A DNA stretch of 64,000 bases from Maricaulis maris MCS10 (lineage in GTDB: Bacteria; Pseudomonadota; Alphaproteobacteria; Caulobacterales; Maricaulaceae): assembly GCF_000014745.1 (NCBI RefSeq), contig NC_008347.1, positions 248,001 through 312,000 of the forward strand, in the 5' to 3' direction. Below the pieces are notes generated by a model, which saw only the letters and a program-made list of their open reading frames with translations, searched no databases and had not been told where the DNA came from. Position 1 is the first letter of the stretch. Each line of letters opens with the position of its first letter. Below, piece after piece: positions 8,004-17,343 of this stretch. The position numbers were made by a program, and so were the translations under genes.

Positions 8004-8360
8004 ATGACACTACGAGAACTGGAACCGCAGGACGTGTCCGCCGCCATTGCGGACGACAAGGCTGTTGTCATTGATGTGCGCGAGCCGGGCGAGTTCGCCA
8101 CCGAGCGTTTGCACGGGGCCAGCCTGCACCCATTGTCCACCTTCGATCCGCAACGGCTTCCCGTTGACGTCAGTCGCGACGTGGTGCTGCACTGCGGCTC
8201 CGGCAAGCGGTCGATGGATGCGCTGAAGCGGTGCCAGGCGGCCGGTGTGAATATCACCGCCCATGTCCGCGGTGGTCTGATGGCCTGGAAATCGGCTGGC
8301 CTGCCCACCGTTCGCATCGACCCGGCTACCGGCCAGGTCATCGATCCCCAGGCTGTTTGA
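8004..8360 (+). CDS. Single-domain rhodanese (thiosulfate:cyanide-type sulfurtransferase)
   Basis: The 118-residue protein is a lone rhodanese domain. Features are VVIDVREPGEFATERLHGA near residues 21-39 and the active loop LHCGSGKRS with the persulfide-carrying Cys64. There is no signal peptide, so it acts in the cytoplasm, moving sulfane sulfur produced by SQR. I start at ATG 8004, which has GGGAGA at a good distance; the GTG at 8001 is too close to it. It is the first gene of the operon that continues with the RND pump, 8 bases before the adaptor. In E. coli YgaP a rhodanese is fused to a DUF2892 membrane hairpin; here the two parts are separate genes at opposite ends of the operon. Confidence 0.93.
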   Translation: MTLRELEPQDVSAAIADDKAVVIDVREPGEFATERLHGASLHPLSTFDPQRLPVDVSRDVVLHCGSGKRSMDALKRCQAAGVNITAHVRGGLMAWKSAGLPTVRIDPATGQVIDPQAV

Positions 8361-8368
8361 GGTCTCCC

Positions 8369-9337
8369 ATGTTGCGCGCCCTGATCCTGTCTCTCCTTCT
8401 GGCCGCCCCGGCGTCGGCCCAGGACACTGTCCCTCATGAAGTGACCCTGAGCCGAGTGGCGGACCGCAAGGCGGTATTCGCAACGGTCGAAAGTGTCGAC
8501 ACGGTGCGGGCGCGGGCCCGGATTGGCGGCACGATCGGCGAATTGCGGGTCGATGAGGGCGATGCGGTTGAGGCTGGCGACGTGCTCGCCGTCGTCATCA
8601 ATGATCAACTGGCGCCGCAGATCGGCTCTGCCAATGCCGCCGCGGCGGCGCTCAATTCCCAGCTCGCGCAAGCACGGATCGATCTGGAGCGGGCTGAAGA
8701 CCTGTTCGCCCGGGGCATTTTCCCGCAAGCGCGGCTGGACGAGGCCGAAACCCAGGTCAATGTGTTGGCCAACCAGCTTGATGCCGCTCGCCGCGGGCGC
8801 GATGTGCTGGTCCAGCAGGCCCGCGAAGGTGATGTGCTGGCGCCATCGAGTGGCCGGGTCCTGTCGGTTGACGTCACCGCTGGCAGTGTGGTGCTTCCCG
8901 GCGAGCCGCTCGCCGTGATCGCCTCGGAGCTCTATCTCCTGCGCCTGCGACTGCCGGAGCGTCATGCCCGGTCCATCGAGGTTGGTGATACGGTCGAAGT
9001 CGATGCGGCCGCCCTCGGGGATGCCGTGGCGCAAAGCGGCCAGATCCGCCAGGTCTACCCGCGGATTGCCGAGGGACGGGTCGTCGCCGACGCAGTGGTG
9101 GAGGGGCTCGGAAGCTTCTTCGTCGGTGAGCGGGTCCGGGTCTATGTGTCGGTCGATGAGCGCGACGCGCTGCTGGTCCCGGCTGGTCTGATCGTTACCC
9201 GTTACGGCACCGACTATGTCCGTCTCGATACCCCGGAGGGCGAACGCGATGTCGCGGTCCTGCGCGGTGAAACGCATCCGGGCGGCATTGAAATCCTCAG
9301 CGGCCTGTCGGTCGGCGACCTCTTGGTGCAGCCATGA
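8369..9337 (+). CDS. RND efflux periplasmic adaptor (membrane-fusion protein)
   Basis: The protein has 322 residues from ATG 8369. A signal peptide (MLRALILSLLLAAPASAQ) precedes a lipoyl/biotinyl-like half motif (GGTIGELRVDEGDAVEAGDVLAVV) at about 49-74. An alpha-hairpin rich in Ala, Gln and Glu follows (about 85-150), then the second lipoyl half (VLAPSSGRVLSVDVTAGSVVLPGEPL) and a beta-barrel domain. It bridges the inner-membrane pump to an outer-membrane channel, which is not encoded here. It overlaps the pump gene by 4 bases. Cargo is unknown. Placement in a sulfide-responsive operon suggests export of sulfur compounds or of something formed under sulfide stress. Confidence 0.92.
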   Translation: MLRALILSLLLAAPASAQDTVPHEVTLSRVADRKAVFATVESVDTVRARARIGGTIGELRVDEGDAVEAGDVLAVVINDQLAPQIGSANAAAAALNSQLAQARIDLERAEDLFARGIFPQARLDEAETQVNVLANQLDAARRGRDVLVQQAREGDVLAPSSGRVLSVDVTAGSVVLPGEPLAVIASELYLLRLRLPERHARSIEVGDTVEVDAAALGDAVAQSGQIRQVYPRIAEGRVVADAVVEGLGSFFVGERVRVYVSVDERDALLVPAGLIVTRYGTDYVRLDTPEGERDVAVLRGETHPGGIEILSGLSVGDLLVQP

Positions 9338-12300
9338 AACTCGGTATTTCGGGCCATCTCACCCAGGCCTTCATCCGGTCGCCCCTGACCCCCTTGCTCC
9401 TGCTGGCTTCGCTGGCTGTCGGCTTGATCGCGCTGATGGTGATCCCGCGTGAGGAGGAGCCGCAGATTTCCGTGCCCATGGTCGATATCATGGTGCGCGC
9501 CGACGGCTTGCGCGCTGCTGATGCGGTCGAGCTGGTGACCGAGCCGCTGGAAGCCGTCATCCGCTCCATCGATGCGGTCGAGCATGTCTATTCCCAGACC
9601 GAAGATGACAGCGTTCTGGTCACCGCCCGCTTTGATGTCGGAACAGACCGCGACGCCGCCATCCTGCGTGTCCATGAGCGCATCCGCGCCAATATGGACC
9701 GCATCCCGCACGGTATTCCCGAGCCGCTCATCGTGGCGCGCGGCATCAATGATGTCGCCATTGTCGCGCTGACCCTGTCGCCGCGACCCGATCGGGCCGA
9801 GCGCTGGGATGACCGCGCTTTGCACACGCTGGGTGAGGAATTGCGCGCCGCCCTGACAAGTGTCGAGGAGGTCGGCCTGACCTATCTGGTTGGCGGCCGT
9901 GCCGACCAGATCCGGATCGAGCCCGATCCCGAGCGCCTGTCGCAATATGGCGTGACGCTGCAACAATTGGCCGGGCGGGTTGCCGAGGCGAACCAGTCCT
10001 TCCCGGCCGGACAGATGACCGCGCTCGACCGCACGGTGTCTGTGGCTGCCGGCCAGACCCTGCAGGGCCAGCGCGATATAGGGCTTCTCCTGCTGACCTC
10101 GCGCGATGGCCGGCCGGTCTACGTGCGCGATGTCGCGGATGTCATCACCGGCGCTGAGCCGGCCAATGCCCGCGCCTTCACGCTGACCCGGACCGATCAT
10201 GACAGTGACTGGACCGCCCTGCCGGCCGTCACCCTGGCCATCGCCAAGCGCGAGGGGGCCAATGCGGTCGTGGTCTCCGAGCGCATTCTCGAACGACTGG
10301 ACTTGCTGCGCGGCACGCTGCTGCCGGACGACATCCAGGTCGAGGTGACACGCAATTACGGCGAGACCGCGAACGAGAAGGCCAATGAGCTGCTCTTCCA
10401 TCTCGGTCTGGCGACGGTTTCCATCGTGCTTCTCGTCACCTTCGTGATCGGCTGGCGCGAGGGTATTGTGGTCTTCATCGTTATTCCGACGACCATCCTT
10501 CTGACCCTGTTTGCCTCCAATCTGATGGGCTACACAATCAACAGGGTCTCGCTGTTCGCGCTGATCTTCTCGATCGGTATCCTGGTCGATGACGCCATTG
10601 TGGTGATCGAGAATATTGCCCGACACTGGGCCATGCGCGACGGGCGACCGCGCCTGCGTGCGGCGGTCGAGGCAGTGGCTGAGGTGGGCAATCCGACCAT
10701 CGTCGCCACCCTGACCGTGGTCGCCGCCCTTCTGCCCATGCTGTTCGTGTCAGGGCTGATGGGCCCCTATATGGCGCCGATCCCGGTCAATGCCTCGGCG
10801 GCGATGATATTCTCCTTCTTCGTGGCGATGATCCTGACGCCCTGGCTGATGATGCTGGTCGCCGGTCGGGCCAAGTCCGGCGGAGACGCCAAGCCGGCGG
10901 AGGGCGGGCATCATGGCGAGAGCGAGGGCTTGCTCGGCCGGCTCTACCGCCGTGTCGCGACGCCGATTGTTGCCAGCCGCCGCTCGGCCTGGGTCCTGCT
11001 TCTGGTGGTCGGTGTCCTGACTGTGGCGTCCATGACCCTGTTCGCGACCCGCACGGTCACGGTGAAATTGCTGCCGTTCGACAACAAGTCGGAATTCCAG
11101 GTCATTGTGGACCTGCCTGAAGGCGCCACTCTGGAGCGCACGGAACGTGTCCTGATGGCCGCCGCCCAGCGCCTCGCCGCGCTGCCGGAGGCGCATTCGA
11201 TCCAGCTCTATTCCGGTACGTCGGCCCCGTTCAATTTCAACGGGCTGGTGCGCCACTACTATCTGCGTGAGCGACCCGAGCTGGGCGATCTCCAGGTCAA
11301 TCTGGAAGCCAAGCATCATCGCGACCGGTCTTCGCACGAGATCGCGCTGGAAGCGCGGGAATTGCTGGCCGGGCTGGAGCTGCCGGATGGTGCCACCATC
11401 CGGATCGCCGAGATCCCGCCGGGTCCGCCGGTCATCGCCACCTTGCTGGCAGAGATTTACGGCCCGGACGCCGAGACCCGCCGCGCTGTCGCGCAAGAGG
11501 TTCGGGCGGCCTTCCAGTCCGTGCCCTATGTCACCGATATTGACGACAGCTTCGGTCAACCCCGGCCCCGTCTGCGGCTGCAGATCGATCAGGACAGCCT
11601 CGAGTATTTCCGGGTCCTCCAGAGCGATGTCTATGACACCATCCTGGCCCTGACCGAGGGCGTGCCGGTCGGCTATTCGCATCGCGGCGAGGGTCGCGAC
11701 CCGATCGAGATTCGCGTTGGTCTGCCGCGCGAGGCGCTGAGCTGGTCAGAACGCCTGGCCTCGACACCGGTGCCGGCCAATGTCCTGCCGGGCGATCGCG
11801 GTGTGGTCGAACTGGGCGATGTCGTCTCGGTCAGCGAGGAGATGGGCTCACACCCGATCTTCCGTCGTGACGGCCGCTATGCCGAAATGGTGATGGCCGA
11901 GCTGGCCGGCGATTTCGAGGCGCCGATCTATGGCATGTTCGCAGTCGAGGACGCGCTTGCTGAACGCAATTGGAGCGAGGCGGTGCCGCAGCCGGAAATC
12001 CGGATGTATGGCCAGCCGGACAGTGATGACACGGCGACCCTCCTTTGGGACGGCGAGTGGGAGATCACCTATGTGACCTTCCGCGATATGGGGGCTGCCT
12101 TTGGTGTCGCCATTCTCGCCATCTATGTTCTCGTCGTGGCGCAGTTCGGCTCCTTCCGGGTGCCCCTGATCATCCTCACGCCGATCCCGCTCACCTTCAT
12201 CGGCATCATCCTCGGCCATTGGCTGTTCGACGCCGCCTTCACCGCGACCTCGATGATCGGATTTATCGCCTTGGCGGGGATCATTGTGCGCAACTCCATC

Positions 12301-12606
12301 CTGCTGGTGGACTTCATCCGCCATGGTGCGGAGGTTGGCGAGCCCTTGCGCGAAACCCTGCTGCGGGCCGGCGCGATCCGTTTCAAGCCGATCCTGCTCA
12401 CCGCTATCGCCGCCATGATCGGGGCCTCGGTCATCCTCGGTGATCCGATCTTCCAGGGGCTGGCCATTTCGCTCCTGTTCGGGCTGGCCTCCTCCACCTT
12501 GCTCACCGTGCTCGTCATTCCGGCGATCTACGTGATCTTCAAGGACGGCGATGCCGCCCATCTTCCTGAAACCGAGTCCGTTAGCCTAGAAGGAGATGCG
12601 TCATGA
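9334..12606 (+). CDS. RND-family efflux pump, inner-membrane permease (AcrB/HAE1-like)
   Basis: The 1090-residue protein has the RND plan. An N-terminal helix (about 13-34) leads to a large periplasmic loop, a block of membrane helices (about 345-510), a second helix near 550 opening a second periplasmic loop, and a terminal helix block (about 910-1070). The proton-relay motif GILVDDAIVVIENIARH in the fourth helix carries the paired aspartates essential in AcrB. GIIVRNSILLVDFIRHG is the usual motif in the second half. A His/Glu-rich cytoplasmic insert (about 510-530) separates the halves. It is a proton-driven exporter working with the adaptor. Similar pumps next to sqr and BigR-like genes are common in alphaproteobacteria, but the substrate is not known to me. 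Confidence 0.93.
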   Translation: MKLGISGHLTQAFIRSPLTPLLLLASLAVGLIALMVIPREEEPQISVPMVDIMVRADGLRAADAVELVTEPLEAVIRSIDAVEHVYSQTEDDSVLVTARFDVGTDRDAAILRVHERIRANMDRIPHGIPEPLIVARGINDVAIVALTLSPRPDRAERWDDRALHTLGEELRAALTSVEEVGLTYLVGGRADQIRIEPDPERLSQYGVTLQQLAGRVAEANQSFPAGQMTALDRTVSVAAGQTLQGQRDIGLLLLTSRDGRPVYVRDVADVITGAEPANARAFTLTRTDHDSDWTALPAVTLAIAKREGANAVVVSERILERLDLLRGTLLPDDIQVEVTRNYGETANEKANELLFHLGLATVSIVLLVTFVIGWREGIVVFIVIPTTILLTLFASNLMGYTINRVSLFALIFSIGILVDDAIVVIENIARHWAMRDGRPRLRAAVEAVAEVGNPTIVATLTVVAALLPMLFVSGLMGPYMAPIPVNASAAMIFSFFVAMILTPWLMMLVAGRAKSGGDAKPAEGGHHGESEGLLGRLYRRVATPIVASRRSAWVLLLVVGVLTVASMTLFATRTVTVKLLPFDNKSEFQVIVDLPEGATLERTERVLMAAAQRLAALPEAHSIQLYSGTSAPFNFNGLVRHYYLRERPELGDLQVNLEAKHHRDRSSHEIALEARELLAGLELPDGATIRIAEIPPGPPVIATLLAEIYGPDAETRRAVAQEVRAAFQSVPYVTDIDDSFGQPRPRLRLQIDQDSLEYFRVLQSDVYDTILALTEGVPVGYSHRGEGRDPIEIRVGLPREALSWSERLASTPVPANVLPGDRGVVELGDVVSVSEEMGSHPIFRRDGRYAEMVMAELAGDFEAPIYGMFAVEDALAERNWSEAVPQPEIRMYGQPDSDDTATLLWDGEWEITYVTFRDMGAAFGVAILAIYVLVVAQFGSFRVPLIILTPIPLTFIGIILGHWLFDAAFTATSMIGFIALAGIIVRNSILLVDFIRHGAEVGEPLRETLLRAGAIRFKPILLTAIAAMIGASVILGDPIFQGLAISLLFGLASSTLLTVLVIPAIYVIFKDGDAAHLPETESVSLEGDAS

Positions 12607-12809
12607 CACTCGGACGCGCCGTCATGCTGTTCGCCGGATCCATGGTGATCCTGTCCGCCATTCTTGCCTGGCAGGTAAGCCCCTGGTGGCTCCTGCTCAC
12701 CGGGTTTGTCGGTCTCAATCTGATCCAGACCAGCTTCACCGGGTTCTGCCCGGCGGCGATGGTGTTGCGGGCGCTGGGTTTGAAGGAGGGCACAGGCGAG
12801 TATCGTTGA
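12603..12809 (+). CDS. DUF2892 (YgaP-tail-like) two-helix membrane protein
   Basis: The 68-residue protein has two membrane helices (about 6-24 and 28-46) followed by TGFCPAAMVLRALG. That TGFCPM-like motif and cysteine also mark the C-terminal membrane part of YgaP. Its ATG overlaps the pump stop (ATGA), so translation is coupled. In YgaP the same hairpin is fused to a rhodanese. Here it is a stand-alone protein closing an operon that opens with a stand-alone rhodanese. A role with persulfides at the membrane is inferred; the molecular function of DUF2892 is not established. Confidence 0.88.
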   Translation: MTLGRAVMLFAGSMVILSAILAWQVSPWWLLLTGFVGLNLIQTSFTGFCPAAMVLRALGLKEGTGEYR

Positions 12810-13313
12810 CACAATTGCCCGCGCCAGCGGAAAACTCCCGGCAGTAGCAAGTGCATCTGATCCCGGCGCTTGGACGGTGTGGCTCAAACCGCCGCCCAGC
12901 GACAATGCTCCAAGAGTGCACCCGAGACCCGATCGCACCAAATTTGGTCCACCGCCAAATGTCTTCCTGAAATGGTTACATAAACCGGCGTCGCGCAATT
13001 CCCGTGGTGATTACGCGCCTTCACGGAGTTTTCCTGCATCGAGACCGGGCGTCTTGGCGATTTGGGCGTGATGTAACCTTTGCGGAGACTGAGGCGAGCT
13101 TGGGAGGCGGGTACGGGATTGCCCAGCAATGGCTCCTGGGCGAGGCGTCCGTCAGGACTGAATGGCGAAACCCCTTTCCCTGGCACGTGACGAGCCGGCG
13201 CATCCGGTCGGACAGCACGTTCTCATTGCGCCTTGGGCAGCACTGAACGATTGTTGGACCGAGAAACTCATCTTGAGGCGGATGAGCGTCCGCGCAATCA
13301 GTGAAGCTTTGAT
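12810..13313. other. Intergenic region before the LacI gene
   Basis: No gene is called. Around 12929-12960 a short block (GATCGCACCAAATT and flanks) resembles 35808-35838, another degenerate shared remnant. The 136-bp repeat copy B lies at 12943-13078. The final 230 bases must hold the lacI promoter, but no clear -35/-10 pair stands out. Several short open frames on both strands look like chance. Confidence 0.55.
12943..13078. repeat. 136-bp dispersed intergenic repeat, copy B, with hairpin
   Basis: This is the partner of 5755-5890, in the same orientation and of identical length. The stem here is AATTCCCGTG (12997-13006) with CACGGAGTT (13022-13030). Relative to copy A, stem position C-G has become T-A and one A-T pair has become a G-T wobble, so pairing is kept while sequence drifts. 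The function is unknown: a REP/MITE-like element or a structured transcript are both possible. Confidence 0.65.
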
Positions 13314-14333
13314 ATGGCAACAATCTTCGATGTGGCTGATCTGGCCGGGGTCTCGATCAAGACCGTATCCCGCGTCCTCAATGGCAGTACCTCTGTTCGG
13401 GCGACCACAATCGAAAAGGTCCGGGCCGCGATGAGCGAGCTGGACTACCGACCGAGCTCGGCTGCTCGTGAACTGCGCAAAGGCAAGTCCAATGCGATTG
13501 GCATGCTGTTCGGGGATCCGAGCAGCGGTTTCCAGTCCCGGCTTCATCATGCCGCCCTTCAGGCGTGCAATGACGCAGGATACTTTCTGACTGCGGGCCT
13601 CTTTCGGGAGGAGGAGGACAACTGGGATGAGCAACTGACCCAGTTTTTGAACCGCACCTCGATCGAAAAAATGATTCTTGTGCCGCCCCTTTGCGGATCA
13701 ACGGCCCTCCATGACCGGTTGATCGAGCAGGGTGCCTCGTTCGTGCTGGTGTCACCATCCCGGGCGGTTGCTGTCGCACACGCTGTTTGCATGGACGATC
13801 GCCGCGCCGCGCGCGAGATCACCGAGCATTTGCTGGGATTAGGTCACCGCCGCATAGCTCACATAACCGGACCGTCTGACCATGCTGCCACGCGATTGCG
13901 GCGCGAGGGGTTTGAGGACGCGATGCGGGCGGTTGGAGACGGGGCGTTGCGTCCGGATTGGATCCGGCCAGGTCTGTTCCGCTTCAAGCCCGCTCTCGAG
14001 TGCGCGCGCCAAATCCTGACGGGGCCGGACCGGCCTACCGCCATTTTCGCGGCGAATGACGAGATGGCCGCGGCGGTTTGTTTTGCGGCAAACAGCCTGG
14101 GCTTGCGGGTTCCGGATGATCTCTCCGTTGTGGGCTTTGACGATGTTGCGATCGCGACCACCATGTGGCCTCCCCTGACAACAGTCGCGCAGCCCTATGC
14201 ACAAATGGCCCGTGAATCGGTGCGCTTGCTGACCGAGGTCGGGCCGCCCGGAGATGCCGGCCAGGCTGCCGAAAAGGTCACGATCGATCACGCCCTGAAA
14301 GTCAGGCAGTCGACAGCCGCACTGGCGGACTAG
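13314..14333 (+). CDS. LacI/GalR-family transcriptional regulator
   Basis: The protein has 339 residues. The N-terminal helix-turn-helix MATIFDVADLAGVSIKTVSR plus hinge VLNGSTSVRATTIEKV is diagnostic. The remainder is a periplasmic-binding-protein-like effector domain ending with FAANDEMAAAV and LSVVGFDDVAIATTMWPPLTTVAQP, both standard LacI landmarks. It precedes a TonB receptor, GH16, MFS and GH3 run in the same direction, so it most likely represses that beta-glucan locus and is relieved by a glucose- or glucan-derived sugar. The effector is not readable from sequence. No clear LacI palindrome was found in the 141-base gap downstream. Confidence 0.93.
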   Translation: MATIFDVADLAGVSIKTVSRVLNGSTSVRATTIEKVRAAMSELDYRPSSAARELRKGKSNAIGMLFGDPSSGFQSRLHHAALQACNDAGYFLTAGLFREEEDNWDEQLTQFLNRTSIEKMILVPPLCGSTALHDRLIEQGASFVLVSPSRAVAVAHAVCMDDRRAAREITEHLLGLGHRRIAHITGPSDHAATRLRREGFEDAMRAVGDGALRPDWIRPGLFRFKPALECARQILTGPDRPTAIFAANDEMAAAVCFAANSLGLRVPDDLSVVGFDDVAIATTMWPPLTTVAQPYAQMARESVRLLTEVGPPGDAGQAAEKVTIDHALKVRQSTAALAD

Positions 14334-14369
14334 CACTGAAAAGCAATCGGAGCCGGTTATGCCGCGAAA

Positions 14370-14409
14370 TGACAAGGTTGGACATTTTGATTGACAAGGT
14401 TGGACATTT
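14370..14409 (+). repeat. Tandem 18-bp direct repeat upstream of TonB receptor gene
   Basis: TGACAAGGTTGGACATTT occurs twice without mismatch, at 14370-14387 and 14392-14409, a 22-bp period (about two helical turns). It lies 66 bases before the receptor start, in the only sizeable gap of the beta-glucan locus. Identical spaced copies suggest paired binding sites on one DNA face, for LacI or another factor. Each copy begins with a -35-like TTGACA or ATGACA. Confidence 0.7.
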
Positions 14410-14474
14410 AGCGAAGTCTGACCTCAATTCGTCGCCATAAAACCGATAACGGGGCGCTTTTAGGGGAGATATTC

Positions 14475-17321
14475 ATGTTCAATCTTGGATTCAAGAAGGC
14501 GTTTCTTGGCTCGACATCGCGCGTCGCGATTGCCAGCTTGGTCAGCCTTTCCGGCGCCATGGGGGCGTCAAGCTTCGCTCAGGTCAGTGACGACGGAGAC
14601 GAAGCTGAGGACGTCATCGTTATTACGGTGGAGCGCCGAGAGCAGAGCCTTCAGGACCTTGCCGGCACAGCAACCGCGTTCGATGGCGACGAGATGAAAT
14701 TGCTGGGGGTGCAGAGTATTGCTGACCTCAACGGACGTTATCCCGGCCTTCAGATCGGTAACAACCAGGGCAATATCGAAGTCTTCATCCGCGGTGTCGG
14801 CTCGACCAACAACACCGAGCTGGGTGAACCCGCTGCCGCAACCCATATGGACGGCATCTACATTCCGCGTCCAAGCGGGTTTGGTTCGGCCTTCTTTGAC
14901 ATCCAGCGTGTCGAGGTCAATGTCGGTCCGCAAGGAACCCTTCGCGGGCGAAACGCGACAGCCGGTTCGGTCAACGTCATTCCATGGGGGCCGGGCCTGG
15001 GTGTGTTTGACCTGGCTGCCGAGGCGAGCATCGGCAATTATGGCGAGCGCTCCTTCGAGGGGGTGATCAACGTACCGGTGAGCCAGAACGCCGCGTTCCG
15101 CCTTGCCGGTTACGCGATGTCGCATGACTCCTATTACGAAAATGCCTCTCCGACGAGTTCCGACCTGGGCGTCAGTGTCCCGACCGCGTCTTCAGAGGGC
15201 GTTGAAGTAGCGGAAGCCGCTGACAATTGGGGCGCCCGCGCCAGCTTCCTGGTCGAGCCGACCTCGCGTTTGACCATGACATTTACTGCTGACTATCTGT
15301 CCGAAGGCGGAACGGGATACACCGGAACAAATTACGCCAACCCGTTGGGCAATGGGCTCACCCCGTCCGAAATCAGCGACCCGCGTTCGGTTATCGGTCG
15401 CGCAATGTCGCCGGAGCTCGACACGGTTCACTGGGGCCTGAGGGCCCACCTTGAGTACGAAACAGACTGGTTCAATGTCGAATATATCGGCGGTCATCGG
15501 GACCTTGTTTATGACTACAAGGCTGCGACACCCCTCTCGCCCTTCTACCCAGGCGTCATCGACAACCTCCGCAACCCGGCCGACGGCAATCTCGACGAAG
15601 CCTTCGATAATTTCTCGTTGTTCCAGTCGGTTACGGACTCCGTGTCCCAGGTCCACGAAATCCGGTTCTTCGATGAACTGGACAATGGCGCGGTCTGGAA
15701 TGCCGGCGTTTTCGCGTTCTCGGAAGACCAGCGGACCTTCCTGGGAACAACTGGCGATCGGGGGCTTTTCTTCTCGGGTCTGGAATTCAACCAGCGGACC
15801 GAAACCGAAGCGTTTGCCGTCTATGCGGACGGAACCTACCCGATCACCGATACGTTCCGGGTGACCGCGGGGGTCCGCTACTCTGAAGAAGAGAAGACGA
15901 GAACCGGGGTCAATGCGCGGTACGGGTTCGCCATAGGTGGCGCCGGCTATAGCTGTTGCGGTGGTGTCCGGGTGGGCACCGAAGGCTTTGAATTCAACGT
16001 CTTCGACCGGACAATCATGAATCCGGACATTGATGGTGACGGCACCGTCACCGAGGCGGAAACGCTGGCTTTCTACATGGACGGCATTCGCACATTCGGT
16101 GCCCGCGACAATGTCGATGACATCTTCGCCAATGGCCCGCTTGTCGGCGTCGACCTCGCCAACCCGACTCAGATCGCGTCCTATCCTGTCTGTGTCGATA
16201 CGATCGCCGGTGACTTCTTTACCTGTCCGTCGCCGACGGACGGCATCCCATGGGATGACGCCGCAACCGGTATCTTTACGTTCGCGCTTCCTTTCCTTGG
16301 CCAGATCGCACCGCAGAACGGATTTGCGTCGTTCGACTTTGTCGATTGGCGTCTGCGTGGTGAGTGGGACCTGACCGAGACCAACCTGTTGTATGCCTCG
16401 GTCAGCACCGGCCACAATGGCGGCGGCTTCAATGACAACCTGCCATCTGTAACCGGCGTCACGATCAATCCGGCCGGCGGCGGAACGGCGCCGTTTGATA
16501 CGTCTGAACTCGCTCCGACCTTCAATGAGGAGAGTGTCGTCGTTTATGAGGTCGGCTCGAAAAACGAGTTCGACACACCGGATGGGCGCGGCTATTTCAA
16601 CGCCTCCGCGTTCTACTATGACTACTCTGACCTGATCCAGAATGTCCTGCTTTCTGTCGGCCAGATCCTGGACACGTCTGATGTGCCGCTGGACACGACG
16701 GCGGCCCCCGGCTCGGCATTGGGCCTCGTGGTCAATTTCAATTTCAACGCTTCCGACGCCGAAATCTACGGTGCCCAGTTCGAGGCAGGCTATGACCTGC
16801 CCTATAACCTGCAATGGAAGGGTACATTGCTCTGGATGCCGGTGGCCCGAATCCAGAACTCGGAGCTGATTGCGGACTCCCGATTCCAGGCCGATGTGGC
16901 GCCCTTGCAGGCCATTCCGCAGTCGATCGACGGCTTCCGCCTGCGCCGGACGCCGGAATGGAGTATTCAGACCTCGATCAGTCAGGCCCTGAGCTTCGAT
17001 CACGGGGACGCGGACTGGATCATCTCATTGGGCTATCGCACCGAGCAGCATCAGGATCTGTTCAACGGCGAGGTTTATCCCGAGTTTGATTTTGCGAATG
17101 ACGACCCACTTCGCCTCAATGATCTCGTGGATGGATATCTGACCGTCGACGCCGGTGCCGGCTACAATCCGGGCGGCAATGAAAACCTCCGGATCGAAGC
17201 CTATGTCCAGAATGCCACGGACGAGCAAAGGGAGCAGGCGATTGTCATCACCCAGTTTGACAACACTCGTTTCTTCTCGCGCCCGCGCACTTATGGTCTG
17301 CGTTTCCGCTGGCGCCGGTAG
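14475..17321 (+). CDS. TonB-dependent outer-membrane receptor (beta-glucan locus)
   Basis: The protein has 948 residues. A signal peptide (about 1-36, ending SSFAQ) is followed by a TonB-box-like segment (EDVIVITVERREQSLQDL) and the plug domain. In the plug, GNIEVFIRGVGSTNN and DGIYIPRPSG precede the conserved VEVNVGPQGTLRGRNATAGSVNV. The rest is a 22-strand barrel rich in aromatic strands, ending LRFRWRR; the last residue is unusual because most such barrels end in Phe. The family imports siderophores or oligosaccharides using TonB energy. Here, 22 bases before a GH16 glucanase, uptake of beta-glucan oligomers is the sensible inference. No SusD-like partner is present, as usual in Proteobacteria. 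Confidence 0.93.
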   Translation: MFNLGFKKAFLGSTSRVAIASLVSLSGAMGASSFAQVSDDGDEAEDVIVITVERREQSLQDLAGTATAFDGDEMKLLGVQSIADLNGRYPGLQIGNNQGNIEVFIRGVGSTNNTELGEPAAATHMDGIYIPRPSGFGSAFFDIQRVEVNVGPQGTLRGRNATAGSVNVIPWGPGLGVFDLAAEASIGNYGERSFEGVINVPVSQNAAFRLAGYAMSHDSYYENASPTSSDLGVSVPTASSEGVEVAEAADNWGARASFLVEPTSRLTMTFTADYLSEGGTGYTGTNYANPLGNGLTPSEISDPRSVIGRAMSPELDTVHWGLRAHLEYETDWFNVEYIGGHRDLVYDYKAATPLSPFYPGVIDNLRNPADGNLDEAFDNFSLFQSVTDSVSQVHEIRFFDELDNGAVWNAGVFAFSEDQRTFLGTTGDRGLFFSGLEFNQRTETEAFAVYADGTYPITDTFRVTAGVRYSEEEKTRTGVNARYGFAIGGAGYSCCGGVRVGTEGFEFNVFDRTIMNPDIDGDGTVTEAETLAFYMDGIRTFGARDNVDDIFANGPLVGVDLANPTQIASYPVCVDTIAGDFFTCPSPTDGIPWDDAATGIFTFALPFLGQIAPQNGFASFDFVDWRLRGEWDLTETNLLYASVSTGHNGGGFNDNLPSVTGVTINPAGGGTAPFDTSELAPTFNEESVVVYEVGSKNEFDTPDGRGYFNASAFYYDYSDLIQNVLLSVGQILDTSDVPLDTTAAPGSALGLVVNFNFNASDAEIYGAQFEAGYDLPYNLQWKGTLLWMPVARIQNSELIADSRFQADVAPLQAIPQSIDGFRLRRTPEWSIQTSISQALSFDHGDADWIISLGYRTEQHQDLFNGEVYPEFDFANDDPLRLNDLVDGYLTVDAGAGYNPGGNENLRIEAYVQNATDEQREQAIVITQFDNTRFFSRPRTYGLRFRWRR

Positions 17322-17343
17322 GCGATAGCCAGGAGGTACAGCC

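Noticed and set aside
7970-12561. Long minus-strand frames opposite the rhodanese and RND genes (435, 470 and 310 codons)
   Set aside because: Hydrophilic, His/Gln/Arg-rich shadows of well-defined sense genes, typical of high-GC DNA.
14353-14452. LacI-type palindrome around CCGGTTATGCCG and ACCGATAACGG
   Set aside because: Only half-matches; neither forms the even-length CG-centred palindrome expected for LacI-family operators, so no operator is called.
15192-17003. 603-codon minus-strand open frame opposite the first TonB receptor
   Set aside because: The sense strand encodes a complete TonB-dependent receptor with plug and barrel motifs; the antisense frame has no recognisable domain.
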